Source: Lepraria neglecta
Lineage: Eukaryota; Ascomycota; Lecanoromycetes; Lecanorales; Stereocaulaceae
Assembly (NCBI GenBank): GCA_033220425.1
Contig: CM065649.1
Location: 1-64,000, forward strand
Length of the DNA: 64,000 bases
Direction of reading: 5' to 3'
The position numbers and the translations under genes are program-made. Shown here piece by piece: positions 22,801 through 35,199 of the stretch (position 1 is the first letter of the stretch; every line of letters begins with the position of its first letter). The notes beneath the pieces are model-generated. The model searched no databases. It was not told the origin of the DNA and saw only the letters and a list, made by a program, of their open reading frames with translations.

Positions 22801-23220
22801 TATTAAACGCTACTAATACGTAGGTATAATCCTGGTGATATTGCCGGATTAATCTATCTTGAGTACTCCTCGAGCCTAATTAATTATTAGGTTGTGCTTC
22901 TTTAACTAAGGTATTCCTAAAATTATATAATAGGTAGCTATCCTAATAACGTTAAAGGTAATCTCCTTATAGTAGTACTGAATTATAATAGGTAACGAAA
23001 GTATCTCTTCGTCTACCTTTCCTATTAATAGTATTAACCTGTCGGCTATCTAAAGATTATACTGGTATAACTTCTTCTGAGTTAGTATTCTAGTTATCTA
23101 TACCAGATCTCGTGAGATAAAATTTCTAGTAGCTCTAGAATCTATTATCGCAACGGTCCGCTGTCTGTTAACGATCACTAGTGTTTTTATATGTGTATCA
23201 TATTGCGCGGAACACAGATA
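19860..23220 (-). pseudogene. Decayed pol of B1
   Basis: Reverse-strand protease, RT, RNase H, integrase and chromodomain in the same order and spacing as A1. The protease reads VAIIDSRATRNFISR with the catalytic Gly replaced by Arg, a G-to-A-type change. The RT catalytic tetrad is YLDN rather than YLDD, also a G-to-A change. Many Trp/Gln codons are stops. Confidence 0.9.
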
Positions 23221-23899
23221 TTGTTTAGGGGTTAATATATTGATCTCCTTATAGCTACCCCTGCTATAAGGGATTACTCTTTTCCCTATATAGGGAGGAA
23301 TCCTATAAGTTATTTCTCGAACTTGTGTTTCTTGTAGTCGTCGTACAAATATATATACTACTATTATAGGTGGTACTGGTTTACTTCTAGACTCTAGCGT
23401 CTTATTTAGTTTCTATAGTATACTTCTTCCTCGTCTTTCTTGTATAGGAAGTAGCTTAGTTATCATTTTCTTGCTAAGTGCTAAGGGTATCTATCGTCCT
23501 TATACTTATAGTACTAGTAATTACTATAGGATGATTTTATTAGAACTCCTAGTTCCTTTCTGCGGTTAATTCTATAATAGTTATAACTATTCTCTATATA
23601 CTATCTCTAGTAGACTTCCTTATATTTAGGGTAATAGTAGTTATACCTAAAGTCTAAGATACTAAAATCGTTCTAGAATTCTCTTAGTCTTTCTTCCTCT
23701 AAGTATTCTCTTCTCTCCTTAGATATAGTAGATCTAGGTTCGGGTATTATTAGTAGTCCTTTTCTTTTAATTATAACTTCCTATTCTGATTCTTCCTCGT
23801 CCTGATCCTGCTCGGGTTACTTTCCCTAGGCGTTACTGCTATCTCTAATATGTAGCTTCCCTATCCGAGTATTAGCTTTATTTATAAAGCTGTCGTCAG

Positions 23900-24900
23900 A
23901 GAACTCCTTATCTCCTAAGTTAGATTCTTCTTCTAGTTACTGGCTGTTAACTTCGTTCTATATTAGTAAGATTCTGCTAGAATCACTGTCCTAGTCCTGT
24001 ACCTTTTCTAGTATATTTAGCTGCTGTCGATATACTATATTTTTCGACTTGCAGTCTCTAGCGAAGTGGCCCGGTTTACTATAGCTATAATACGTAAGTG
24101 TTTTCTTTCTGCCCCCTTACTGCTTCTTACCCCTAGCTAGCCCTCTAAAGGCCTGTTTACCTTTCTTCTCCGTGAAATCTAGTTCTATTAGTACTAGTCT
24201 ATAAGGGTCGCGTTCTTTATAACCTGGGCGGTAGCTCTTCGATTTAGTAAAAAAGCTCGAGTATCCTATCCTACTAACTCCTCTGTCATACCTTTTTTCT
24301 ATAGTCCTTTTGAATAACTTATCGTTAATTTCGATTACTTCTTCGATTAGTTTATTAAGGGTATTAAGGATAATCCCTGACCTTATAAGTTTATCCTTAA
24401 CGTTATCCTTTAGACCTCTTCGGTATATAGTTATTAATGTGTTATTATCCTAGTTAGTCTTCGCTGTATACTACTAGAACTAAGTTGAATATTCCGATAT
24501 AGACTTCTTCTAAGTTAAGTACTAGATAGTTTATATCGCTGTATTAACTTCGTTAGATGGTCCGAATATACGGCGGATTTCAAGCCTGAATATTACTATG
24601 CTTTCTATCTACTGCTTAATCTTACTGTCCTCGTTGTTATCTTCTATATACTTTTTTAGGAATAGATTAACCTATTTTTGGGCTCTCCTATATAAGTAAG
24701 TAATAGCGAAGGTAGGATATTGTTATATAGGTATAAGGTCCCCTTGGAACTTCAGATACAATAATACCTAGGATAGCTATCCCTCGAGCTTATCTCTCTC
24801 TCTATAGTATAAGTCAGGCTAGGCTATCTTAATATGCCTGCTGAGTCCTTTATTAATAGTAGGGCGTCTCTATCCGCTTCCTCCTCCTGAGGAGCTTAGG
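23900..24900 (-). pseudogene. Decayed gag of B1
   Basis: Collinear with the A1 gag. The zinc knuckle at 24049-24096 reads YYSYSKPGHFARDC, retaining the His and last Cys and having Tyr/Ser in place of the first two Cys. It is preceded by a basic stretch and followed downstream by an acidic linker toward the protease. Confidence 0.78.
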
Positions 24901-24953
24901 GTAGGTACCCTAGGGTCTCTTAGTATAGTACTTATCCTTAAGGGTGCTTAAAG

Positions 24954-25462
24954 TATTATAAACTACGTTGCGTGCGGTAGTTCTATAGATTGATTCTTAA
25001 TAGGGATGGAGGTATAACCTAACAAGAGTATAAAGCAGGCTTCAAGTGATGCTAAGCGGGTCTGGTATATAATCAGATGATATATGTTCAGTGCCTAGCC
25101 TAAGAGATCTATCGTATGTAGTAGATAATTAAATAGCAAGTTAAGCACGATGCTCCAAGTAGTAAGCAGTGCTCCGTATATATAGACATACGAAATCCAT
25201 GCCAAGCATTCTTGATCGCACTGATCGCACTGATCGCATCTGCGCTTATTGCGACCACTGCGCTTATCGCTTAATATGCCAAGCCTTCCTGATCGCACTG
25301 ATCGCACTGATCGTATCTGCGCTTATTGCGACCACTGCGCTCATCGCTTAACATGCCAAGCCTTCAGGGTCTGTCCGAGTCGGATACCGACTCGTCGACT
25401 CGAACCATGACGGGCGCTACGCTCCATGAGCGCATCCCTGATCATGTTTCCTGATCGTAACA
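24954..25462 (-). repeat. 5' LTR of B1
   Basis: 509 bp, beginning TATTATAAACTACG (RIP form of TGTTACGAACCACG) and ending with intact GTAACA, followed by TSD TAGAA. The adjoining internal sequence on the minus strand reads CTTTAAGCACCC, the RIP form of the family-B primer-binding octamer TTGAGCAC. Confidence 0.92.
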
Positions 25463-25790
25463 TAGAATTAGCTAGTTTAGAACCTATTACCTTAATATCC
25501 TAGATAAAGGATAACCCCGGCAATAGTTTAGTAGCTATCTCTAGTACTATCTATTCGAGGCTATTCTAATTCTATCCTTAGATTAAAAAACGGACGACTC
25601 CTTAGCGAGATAGAGAGGGATTTAAGTTAATAGCTAGTTTATAATCTACTATAGACCTCTACCTTAATATCCTAGGTAAAGAGTAACCCTAGTAATAGTT
25701 TAGTAGCTATTTCTAGTACTATCTAATCGAGGCTATTCTAATTCTATCTCTAGATAACCCTAAATAGATAGCTTCTTAGTAAGATAGTAA
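25463..25790. repeat. Two decayed units of the 172-bp repeat
   Basis: Matches 10720-11578 in AGATAGAGAGGGAT(T)TAAGTTAATAGC, the TAGATAAAGG block and GAGGCTATTCTAATTCTATC, with the landmark spaced about 180 bp. Differences from the array are mostly C-to-T and G-to-A, so these units have been through RIP while the array has not. B1 is inserted at their left edge. Confidence 0.8.
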
Positions 25791-26049
25791 TAGCGGGAGA
25801 AGAGAATCGATAAATATACTCTAAGTTAACTTAGGATTATAACCCGTCTTTAAATAATTCAATCTATTCTACTAGCTATATAATAGATTCAGGGACTTCT
25901 AACTCAAGGGGATATTAGATTAACTATATCTACGTATTAATAACCCTAAGTAATATCAGCGATATTCTCTCTAGATATACTATATTACACCCTCTAGAAA
26001 TACGATTTAATCTACTACGGCTATACCGCGTATTACTATAGCTTATAGA
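25791..26049. other. AT-rich spacer, nothing recognised
   Basis: Degenerate sequence with TAG/TATA-rich composition. I see no repeat partner, open frame or RNA in it. Confidence 0.5.
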
Positions 26050-26554
26050 TATTACTTACCGTACGTACCGGTATCGCGTATAGATATTATCTTAATATAG
26101 ATAGAGATACTAGCTATATATAAGAGAGTGAAGCAGACTTCGTAGTATTTACTAGACTAGTCTAGTATATAATATAATATATTCAGTGCCTAGGAGATCT
26201 ATCGTATATACTAAGTAAACTAAGTTAAGCACGATACTCTAAGTTATAAGTAGTGCTCCGTATATATAGATATATGAAATCCATGCCAAGCATCCTTAAT
26301 CGTACTGATCGTACTGTTCGCACTGCGCCCACTGCGCTCATTACGCTCATCGCTTAATATACCAAGTATCCTCGATCGCACTGATCGCACTAATCGCACT
26401 GCGCCCACTGCGCTCATTGCGCTCATCGCTTAATATGCCAAGCATCCTCGATCGCACTGATCGCACTGATCACACTACGCCCACTGCGCTCATTACGCTC
26501 ATCGCTTAACATGCCAAGCCCGTTCGATAACGTTCGACAACCATATGTTCAACA
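26050..26554 (-). repeat. LTR-like fragment related to family B
   Basis: Shares with the B1 LTR the order TATTAC, GAAGCAGACTTC, TTCAGTGCCTAG-GAGATCTATCG, TTAAGCACGATACTC, GCTCCGTATATATAGA, then three tandem ~80-bp units with GATCGCACT and CATCGCTTAA. The last ~40 bp differ (TTCGACAACCATATGTTCAACA). It probably is a solo LTR of a third subfamily, read on the minus strand. I could not confirm a target duplication, so the ends are approximate. Confidence 0.55.
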
Positions 26555-26814
26555 TAGCACAGTTACAGCTTGTAACCCTAGATAACTAATCGATATTAAT
26601 AGATATCTAATAGATATTAGATGAATCCTAAGGAATCTAGTAGGAGGGGGGCGGGGAATCTAGGGAACTCTCGCGGCGTTGCAGCCGATCCTTCTACCTT
26701 AACTTAATACTTTACGCGTACTACTTAACAATACCCTAAAGGCCAAATCTTCTCTAACTCAGCGACTGGACAGGTTCGACGTACGTGTCCGCGTACGCGA
26801 GCGCGCGCGCAGAG
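26555..26814. other. Mixed GC/AT spacer, nothing recognised
   Basis: Contains a G-rich patch near 26645, a GTACGTGTCCGCGTACGC inverted stretch near 26780-26800 and a CG-rich run. No open frame or repeat partner was found within the window. Confidence 0.4.
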
Positions 26815-26993
26815 ATATCAGGGGCAGAGGTTCACCGGAATTAATAATTGGCGGGTAGAGGTTCACTAGGATTGATGATTAGCGGGCAGAGGTTCACCGG
26901 GATTGATTACTAGTAGGGAGGGGTTCACCGGGATTGATTATTAGTAGGGAGGGGTTCGCCGGGATTAGGGTTCGGGCGAACCCTAATTCCAGG
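26815..26993. repeat. ~32-bp minisatellite ending in a TTAGGG hairpin
   Basis: Five units of the form GCAGAGGTTCACCGGGATTGAT plus about 10 variable bases, decreasing in divergence toward the right. The last unit runs into GGGATTAGGGTTCG-GG-CGAACCCTAATTCC (about 26960-26989), a hairpin with one mismatch whose arms carry TTAGGG/CCCTAA. Confidence 0.75.
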
Positions 26994-27023
26994 GAGGGTA
27001 GAGGGGAATTGCCCAAGACTTTA

Positions 27024-27462
27024 GAGGGATGCGCTCAAGGAGCGTAGCGCCCGTTATGGTTCGAGTCGACGAATCGGTATCCGACTCGGATAGGACCCTA
27101 AGGCTTAGTATGCTAAGCGACGATAGTAATGATAGTATTGCGATTAGTACGATCAAGAACGATGATAGCAATAATAGCAGTGCGATCAATGCGATCAAGA
27201 ATACTTGGCATGGGTTTCGTATATCTATATATGCGGAGCACTACTTACTACTTGGAGCATCGTGCTCAACTTCTATTTTCATCTAGTATCTACTATATAT
27301 AATAGATCTCTTAGGCTAGGCACTGAATATATATCATCTAATTATATACCAGACCCGCTTAGCATCCCTTGAAGCCTGCTTTATACTCTTATCTAGTTAT
27401 ACCTCTATCCCTATTAAGAATTAATCTATATACAATACATAGCACGCAACGTGTTCGTAACA
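27024..27462 (+). repeat. 5'-truncated 5' LTR of B2
   Basis: Begins inside the LTR at GGGATGCGCTCA; the 3' LTR has about 23 further bases before that point (TATTATGATCAGG...). It ends with intact GTAACA. It contains the TATA-like TCTATATATGCGG (27224-27236) and GTGCTCAA (27262-27269), which matches the primer-binding octamer. Confidence 0.88.
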
Positions 27463-27480
27463 CTTTGAGCACCCTCAAGG
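27463..27480 (+). other. Primer-binding region of B2 (self-priming type)
   Basis: TTGAGCAC at 27465-27472 starts 2 bases after the LTR and is the exact reverse complement of GTGCTCAA at 27262-27269 in the LTR, about 38 bp after the TATA-like box. Family A has the compensating variant TTGAACAC with GTGTTCAA. Confidence 0.58.
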
Positions 27481-27642
27481 ATAAGTGCTACACCAAGAGA
27501 CCCTAGGGTACCTACCCTAAGCTCCTCAGGAGGAGGAAGCGGATAACAACGCCTAACTATTAATGAAGGACTCAGCAGATATGTTAAGATAGCCTAGCCC
27601 GACTTATACTACGGAGAGAGAGACAAGCTTAAGGGATAGCTA

Positions 27643-27876
27643 TGTTGCGGGCGCGTATACATGGTAGCTACTGTCGCATCGCAAGCCTCAATCGTTGTAT
27701 ATATGGCAGGCCTCAACAGTACTTCTCAGTACGACTGCGTACGTCTCAGCCCGCGTAGTGGCTTGGCACTGGAAGCAACACTAAATATCGTGCATGTATG
27801 CTCCTTCTTCTCCTTTAGCTTAGTTATCTCAGTCAATCAATACCTATATAATTCGCTCTATACTGGCTACCTGACA
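27643..27876 (+). repeat. 5' LTR of C
   Basis: 234 bp with intact TG start and CA end. Compared with the 3' LTR (43492-43725) every difference I see is a transition, mostly CA-to-TA or TG-to-TA in the 3' copy. The open frame across 27661-27882 lies wholly in the LTR and is not taken as a gene. Confidence 0.95.
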
Positions 27877-28600
27877 CTATAACTAAGCTCCAAATCACTT
27901 ACAAGCTCGTACTAGTTGTAACTGCGAGTCGAAACAAAGCAACTACGGCGGTATAGAACCCTGGGCAACCTAAGGACTCCTCTATACCAAAACACCCAAC
28001 CTATAACACCCCCCCCCTCGGCGTTCTGATTCGACTACCTATAAGATATGTAGCAAGCCCTCGCCCGTAAATCGCGCTTTGAGCAAGTTTCTGGCACGGT
28101 TCAGCTGTATATCGCGTAGTAAGAGCAGGTAGTAATCCGTGCAAGAGAAGAAGAAGAAACGTCAGGATAGTAAATCCACATATCCCCGAGTTAATAGAGG
28201 ACCAGCTAAAACGCAAGGAGATTATCGATAAGGCATCAAAGACACGGCGTACTTCGGTACTACCGGTAGATATACCAGGTGGAGCCAAAGAGGCAAAGAC
28301 TGCTTGGGAAGTAGTTAGTGTAGCTCAGTTGCAGTACTGGGCTCAACACTCCCCCCTCGAGTTTTTTGAGATGCTGAATAAGCTGAGACACGAGCGGGAT
28401 ACGGCCCTATATTGCTTGGATGAGTAGGATACGATAATCGAGCGAGGATAGTCTGGACAATAACAAGGCGGAAAACGAGTAGCCCTCAACAAAGACGCGT
28501 TGAGCGGCGGATTGTTAATTTCTTCTTCAAGCTTTAATCGAGATCTATTTACAAGGTCTCCACTTATAATCACCTATATACTATTTAGTCAAAAAATGAA
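27877..28600 (+). pseudogene. Gag-like remnant of C
   Basis: Between the 5' LTR and the protease there is no recognisable capsid or zinc knuckle. A plus-strand frame at about 28290-28440 reads acidic and Leu/Glu-rich (EFFEMLNKLRHERDTALYCLDE), consistent with the helical N-terminal part of a Gag. The region is shorter than a usual gag, suggesting deletion. Minus-strand open frames here are shadows. Confidence 0.45.
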
Positions 28601-31600
28601 GCATGCGGTTTCAGCTTTACTAGATACGGGTTCTACGGGTTACTCTTTTATCGACGAAGAAGAAGCGTAATTTGTCTGTACTAAACTAGGGATCCAGCCC
28701 CTGCCACTCGCTAAACCTCGCCCGTTGCGTGGCTATGATGGATAGCTATCAGAAGGACCAATTATATATACAATATACCCCTCGTTGGATATTGAGGGCT
28801 ATACAGAAGTTACGGTACCTATACTTATTACCCGGTTGGGTAACCATAAGGTGATATTAGGTAAACCGTAGATGAATACGAATAGTATCCTTCTCGATAT
28901 AAGAGAGGATAGACTTATCTTTCCCCGCGATCGATAACCTACCAACCCGAAAGATCGCGAAGACGTATAGCCAAAGACCGTATATATAATCCCCGCTAGG
29001 AGAACTACACCGGTGATAATTCTCCAACGCCCTCTTACGGCAAGCCTGCCTCCCTAACCCCCTAGTAAAGAAGCTCCGCTACCGCGCCTAAAACCAAGCG
29101 AAAGACCTACTCCTCTGAATATTGTACCTATTAGCGCCGGTGTATTCTATAGATAGAGTAAATCCTAGACGAAATGGAAGGGTACCCGCTGCTTCTTACT
29201 AACGATATACTAAATCGATAAGGCTATTAAGGGATTAAATACCGATGAGGCTATAGATCTCTATAAGATATCTGCCTAAGTAAAAGACGAGATTCGAAAC
29301 AAGCTACTATTAGAATATTACGACTTCCTCGATATCTTCGATAAAACCTAAGCAGATAAGCTACCCCCTTATCGGTCCTATAATCATAAGATCGAGCTTA
29401 AGGCCAACGAACGTCCCCCGTATAGTTAAATCTACCGTATATCGGGTGAGAAGCTCTAAAAGGTCAGGGAATACTTAGAAGAGAATCTGCAGAAGGGGTT
29501 TATCAGTCCTAGTACAGCCCCTTATACCTTACTAGTACTATTCGTCCAGAAACCGAATAGAAGCCTCAGGTTCTATATCGACTACCGAAAGCTTAACGCT
29601 ATTACTCGAAGAAACTACTACCTAATCCCCCTAATCGATAAGACCCTCGCGAGGGTAGTAGGATATAAGTATATTACCAAGCTAGACATTATTGTAGTAT
29701 TTAACAAGCTCTAGATATATCCCGATAGTAAGGATTATACCACCTTTGTTATATCTCTAGGGGCCTATAAGTATTATATATTACCTTTCGGATTAACCAA
29801 TAGCCCGTCAAACTATTAGTATTATATAAACGACGTCCTCTTTGAATTTATTAATAAGTTCTACTAAGTATACCTCGATAATATCCTTATCTATAGTAAG
29901 ACGAAGAAAGAGTATATAAACTATATCCGCCTGGTACTTACAAAGCTTAGGCAGGCTGGCCTACAAGTCGATATCTATAAGTGCGAATTCTACGTCTAAG
30001 AAACCGCGTTCCTAGGCGTAATACTATCAACGGAAGGATTAAGGATAGACCTAAAGAAGGTATAGGTCGTTATAGAGTAGCCTACTCCTACGTCGCTGAA
30101 ACAGGTATAAGGGTTTATTAGCTTCTGCAACTTCTATCGCCGGTTTATTCAAGACTTCTCGAAAATCGTCCGACCTATAATAAAACTAACTTAAAAGGAT
30201 ACCCTATTTAAATAGTCGCCCGCTTATTAGTCCTCTCTCGATAGTCTAAAGGAAAAGATTACCTTAGCCCTAGTACTATACTATTATAACCGTAGTAAGA
30301 AGGCGGTACTAGAGATAGACTTATCGGATTACGTTAATAGCGGTATACTATCCCAGGAAGACGATAAGGGAGACCTCTACCCCGTGGCCTTCTATAGTAA
30401 AAACATACTACCTGCGGAGTATAACTACGAGATCTACGATAAGGAACTACTTGCTATTATCCGTTATTTCGAGTATTGGCGCCCTGAACTCGAGTCTACC
30501 GATATACTAATTAAGGTAGTTACAGACTATAAAGGCCTCGAGTATTTTATAAGCACTAAGGAGCTATCCCGCCGTTAGGCCCGGTGGTCCGAGAAACTGG
30601 CAGACTATAACTTTAAGATTAGATACCGTCCGGGACGAAAGAATAAGCGCGCTGACGCGTTAACTAGAATACTAGGTTCTACCCCAGCCAGCCAAGACGA
30701 TGCGTGTGTTAAATACCAATACCAAACCATCCTGATACTAGACCGCCTAGATATTGCTCCTATTAAGCTAGGCAATAATATAAAGGAGGACTTAGTATAC
30801 TAAGAGGTCCTTAAGGCCAACAGGTTAGACGAAGGATATTTAGGCTACCGTACTACGGTTAAAAAAGGAGATAAGGCGTAGAAGGGGATCTCTCTATAAA
30901 ATTGCTCGGTTAAGTAAGGTACCCTCTATAAAAACGACGTATTATAGGTGCCTAAGGACGAGTAGCTACTCGCAAGGTTAATTAGAGAGGTTTATAATCT
31001 GCCTGCTTCCGGATATCCTAGAGTATATAGAACGGTAGACCTACTACGACGGCACTATTACTGGCCCCGTATGCGAGACGCGGTAGCTTAGTTCGTACGT
31101 AACTACTATAGTTACTAGAGATCTAAAGCGCCTAGGGACAAGTATAACGGTCTACTCTACCTACTACTAATACTAGAGCAAAGATAGAAAGATATCTCTA
31201 TAGATTTTATTACCGGACTACCCGAGGTAGACGGACGTAACGCTATCCTTATAGTCATTGATAGGCTATCTAAGGAACGCTATTATATCGCGTATACTAT
31301 ATCAGAAGAAGGCACCTTAGCCGAAGCCACTGCTAGATTATTAATCAAGGGCGTATTCCGCCTATATAGTCTGCCGGACTCTATAGTCTCGGACTGTAGA
31401 CTATAATTTATAGCGGATGTCTAGAAATCCTTCTGCAGGAGACTCGGTATTACTAGTAAGCTCTTAACGGCTTTTTACCCTGAAACGGATAGGTAAACGG
31501 AACGAGCGAACCAGGATATCGAGCGCTAACTGCGTACCTACTGCTCCTATATACAAGACGACTGGTTGTAGTAGTTATCTATTACGGAATTCGCTGATAA

Positions 31601-31757
31601 TAACGCTACCTCCTCCGCCACCAAGCTAACCCCGTTCTTCGCCAACAAGGGTTTCCACCCCTATATAAGCTTCAGCCCCGATCCTACAATCTATAGCTCT
31701 ATACGTACTAGATTACAAGCCGCGAAGGCGGGAGATATCACGGGAATAATATCTAAG
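28600..31757 (+). pseudogene. Decayed pol of C: PR-RT-RH-IN (5' part)
   Basis: The protease motif LLDTGSTGYSFID lies at 28618-28656. RT (about 29300-30020) shows RFYIDYRKLN, LPFGLTNSPS and a YLDN motif (29869-29880; Asp to Asn by G-to-A). RNase H runs about 30280-30690 with FYSKNILPAEYNYEIYDKEL and TDYKGLEYF. The integrase begins near 30950 with LLRRHYYWPRMR, core Asp near SIDFITGLP and NQDIERQLR, then is cut at 31757 by D1. Trp/Gln codons are often stops. Confidence 0.9.
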
Positions 31758-32981
31758 TTAGTGTTCTCACTCCTGAAGCTATACATACCGGCACAAGTGG
31801 ATATGTAAATAGATGCTTGGGCGGTCTAACGCCAGGGCTAGCAGGCCTAGAAAGGCTACAACAGGTGCCCCAGCGCTACAAAACTCCCATGCCTAGGCGG
31901 TATAGACCTGGAGTGTAGATAGGCTATATATAGGCTATATATAAGGTGCGGGTAGGCGGGAAAGAACTACTATGGCTCTGAAAGAGATGAACTCGACTGA
32001 AGAGCCAACTGCTGGTAGGATACTTATATAAATAGTACTCTTAGGAAGCACGGATCTCTCGCTATGGCCTATAGTCATAGTATATAGCTGAAACCGTATC
32101 TGATCATGAGATATACTAACCCACAGTCCTACTGTAGCGATTAGTGTTCTCACTCCTGAAGCTATATATACCGGCACAAGTGGATATGTAAATAGATGCT
32201 TGGGCGGTCTAACACTAGGGCTAGCAGGCCTAGAAAGGCTATAACAGGTGCCCCAGCGCTAGAAAACTCCCAAACAACACCCAAATGACGCCCCCGTAGA
32301 GGGTTTCCGAGGAAGGCCTCGCAGGGTAGCTCCTGGTAAGTATCGCTAGTACTAGCGCTACTGGTACTGACGTAATACTATGAGTATTCGCTCGGGATAA
32401 GTAACTATATATAGACGATAGGAGTCCGACTTCTATCGCCCTAGTAGCTGGATTTCTTCGTCACTAAGGCCTGCCTCTTGTATAGAGGTGGCGGCCCCCC
32501 TACGGAAGGAGTGTCCTGAATAATAACCTTCTACCCTGAGTAATATAAGTGCTTAACGAAGGTAACTCGTAGTAATCTCCCTTATAAATACGGAGCCTCC
32601 TAGCTAGAAGAGGGGACTATTTAGTACGGTCTTCTACTTGAATAAATGGCGTAACGCCTTAACTATATATACTCTATCGCCGGAAGCTGCGATAGTAAGG
32701 GTAATACCCCGCCTAAAAGGGTCCGTTTTTGATACTAGGAGGGTAAGCTCTAGATAGTTCTTATATAGCCTTACTAAGCGACGAGTCAGGAACTACTAGC
32801 TGAATTTATGATTATTATAATCTTTTGCCGTGTAGGTAAACTCCCCTATATAGAGGAATACGGCGAATACAAGGTAAAAGGCCGTATATAATATTGAACT
32901 AGTCTCGTTATACTGGTTAAAATAAGGGAGGATCTATAGTAGTAGATCCTTGGTAATAGGACGTCTTTCTTTTGTCCCGGC

Positions 32982-33393
32982 TGTTAGAACCGTAGGTTCT
33001 AACAGGACTATCCTGTAGGACAAGATACTATAGACAGGACTAGTAGCTGAAGCGATGAGCGCAACGAGCGCCGTGCGCTCATGGCGCTCAAGAATGATAA
33101 GCGCAATGAGCGCCGTGCGCTTATAACGCTTATGAAACGCTTGGCAGGATTTCTTATGTCTATATATACGGGACTTTGTCTACTATTTAGAATAGTATAT
33201 TTAACTTAGTTAATCTTCCTGGTACTCCTTGTACTATACTTTACTAGTTATTAATATAGAACGTATTAATTACCTACTGCTACGAAGACTGCTATTCTAC
33301 CTGAGTGACTCCTCTCCTATAGAAGTATAAGATATATAAGACCTATATGCGGCTATTGTACCATTAGGTATATAACCGCCGTAGGTCGTAATA
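32982..33393 (+). repeat. 5' LTR of F
   Basis: 412 bp, TGTTAGAACCG to GTAATA. U3 uses the GAGCGC/AAGCGC-type units like the solo LTR at 8644. Confidence 0.92.
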
Positions 33394-33419
33394 CTTTAAA
33401 TACCCTAAGGGATGAGTTC

Positions 33420-34450
33420 TTTAATAACTTTAGGTAGAAACCCTACCCTAAGTACCTTAATAGTTACTGGCTAGAGATACTATACTATAGACGAAGGATC
33501 GGGAAAAAGAATTAAGGTTATAGTACCAGACCTATACTATAGAGATAGGGACAAGCTTAAGCCGTAGCTTACGCAAGTATAACTATACCTTCTATTCCAG
33601 AGAGACTTACTTCTAGTAACTAGATATACTACCTTCGCTATATCGTACCTACGAGGACAGGCCTAAAAGTAGGTCGAACCTTTCCTAAAAAAGTATATAG
33701 AAGATAACGACGAGGATAGCGATATTAAGACTTAGATAGAGAGTATACCAAAGTTTATAGTCGAAATCTGCCGTATATTCAGACCTTCTAACAAGGTAAA
33801 TATAGTAATATATATTATCTAATATATAAAGTAGAAGAAGTTAGCGTTAGAGTTTTTAACTTAGTTTTAAATATATATAACTAAAATAGGCTAGGATAAT
33901 AATACGCTGATAATAATATATTATTAAGGCCTTAAAGATAATATTAAAGATAAGCTTATAAGATTCGGAGGAGTAATTAATACTCTAGACGGACTTATTA
34001 AAAATATAATTAAGATTAATAATAAGTTATTTAAATAATCTATAGAGAAGCGGTATAACGGAGGAGTTAGCGGAACCCGATATAAGGGATTCTTTTTAAA
34101 AACAAGGAATTACTAATAGGGCTACAGGGAATGTGATACCTACTATAGTATAGTACTAATAGAGATTAACTTTATTTAGATAGGAAAGAAGAAAGGAAAC
34201 TTTAAAGGGAAAAGGCAGTACGGGGGAAAGAAAGTAATTACTTGCTATAGCTATAGTAAACTAGGCTATATAGCTAGAGACTATAGGTCGAAGAATATAG
34301 TATACCGACCGCAGATTAATATAATAGAAGGAGGACCTCTAGATAATAAGGAAGACTCCGAAGGAATATAGTAACCCTATAATAAAGAAGAATTCGATTA
34401 AGATTCGGAAGATAATACCTTTAAATTAGAATTTAATAAAGAAGTATAGA
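33420..34450 (+). pseudogene. Decayed gag of F
   Basis: Collinear with A1 gag. The knuckle near 34230-34275 has its Cys codons changed to Tyr/Ser (AGCTATAGTAAACTAGGCTA). Stops at Trp/Gln codons are dense. Confidence 0.75.
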
Positions 34451-35199
34451 GGTACTACTATAGGGATAGTAATAGATCTTAGTAATATAAGACGGATTAG
34501 GAACAGCGGAAAGCTAGTCCGGAGAGACTAGCGTTGATACCCGAACCTATATCTACTATATCCTAAGTAGAAGGAAAATTACTAGAAGTTAGAGAACCTT
34601 AATCGGACGAAGATAAATATAAACTCTTTAATAAAATTAAAAGTAAAGTATAAGGTATACTAAACGAGTAATTATCTATAAAACCCGGATAGGAAGAACC
34701 TATATAAGACTATTAATATAATAGAGAATATTAGTAATATAGCGAGATCCTATATACTAAATATATATTACCTGATTACTCTATATATAGGGAAGAAAGA
34801 GGTCGTCTAGCGAAAGAGTATATAGTACCTCTACTAAAGAGAACCCCTTATAGAGAAATATAGTAGTATAAGTATAAGGAAGATAGATACTAGTAGTATC
34901 TTATAAGTAAGAGGAAGTATTATTACTTCCTATACTTTATAGAGAAGTAGGAGAAAGAAAGAAATAACTTACTTAAAGTCTTTAAGAACGGAGCTTACAA
35001 CTAAATACTATAGTATAGCTACCTATATAACGAATACATTCCGTATAAAGGTATAAAGGAAGTATATAGATTCCTACTATTATAGGGAAAAGAGTAATCT
35101 CTTATACTACAGGGAAGTATAAGGAGATTAACGCGTTATTCCCTAAACAATAATTATATTCCGCGCAGTATTATACTTATATTATTATACTAGTAAATA

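Larger units (their letters stand above)
18724..25462 (-). mobile_element. Full-length Ty3/Gypsy chromovirus B1 (minus strand)
   Basis: 6739 bp flanked by target duplication TAGAA (18719-18723 and 25463-25467). Both LTRs are 509 bp. The internal region is collinear with A1 in reverse: Gag with zinc knuckle (24049-24096), protease (Asp-Ser-Arg-Ala-Thr, near 23135-23155), RT with a YLDN-type motif (about 22050-22085), RNase H (about 21700-21300), integrase (about 21050-20400), chromodomain (about 20010-19860), and the antisense Zn-cluster frame on the plus strand. The LTR sequence differs from family A, so it is a sister family (B). RIP is heavy. Confidence 0.94.

Noticed and set aside
26050-26554. 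Exact solo LTR with target duplication
   Set aside because: Family-B similarity is clear, but the candidate 5-bp flanks (ATAGA and TAGCA) do not match, so only an LTR-like fragment is claimed.
26815-26993. CRISPR-like array
   Set aside because: Units are directly adjacent with degenerate, not unique, inter-unit sequence, and the context is eukaryotic; it is a minisatellite.
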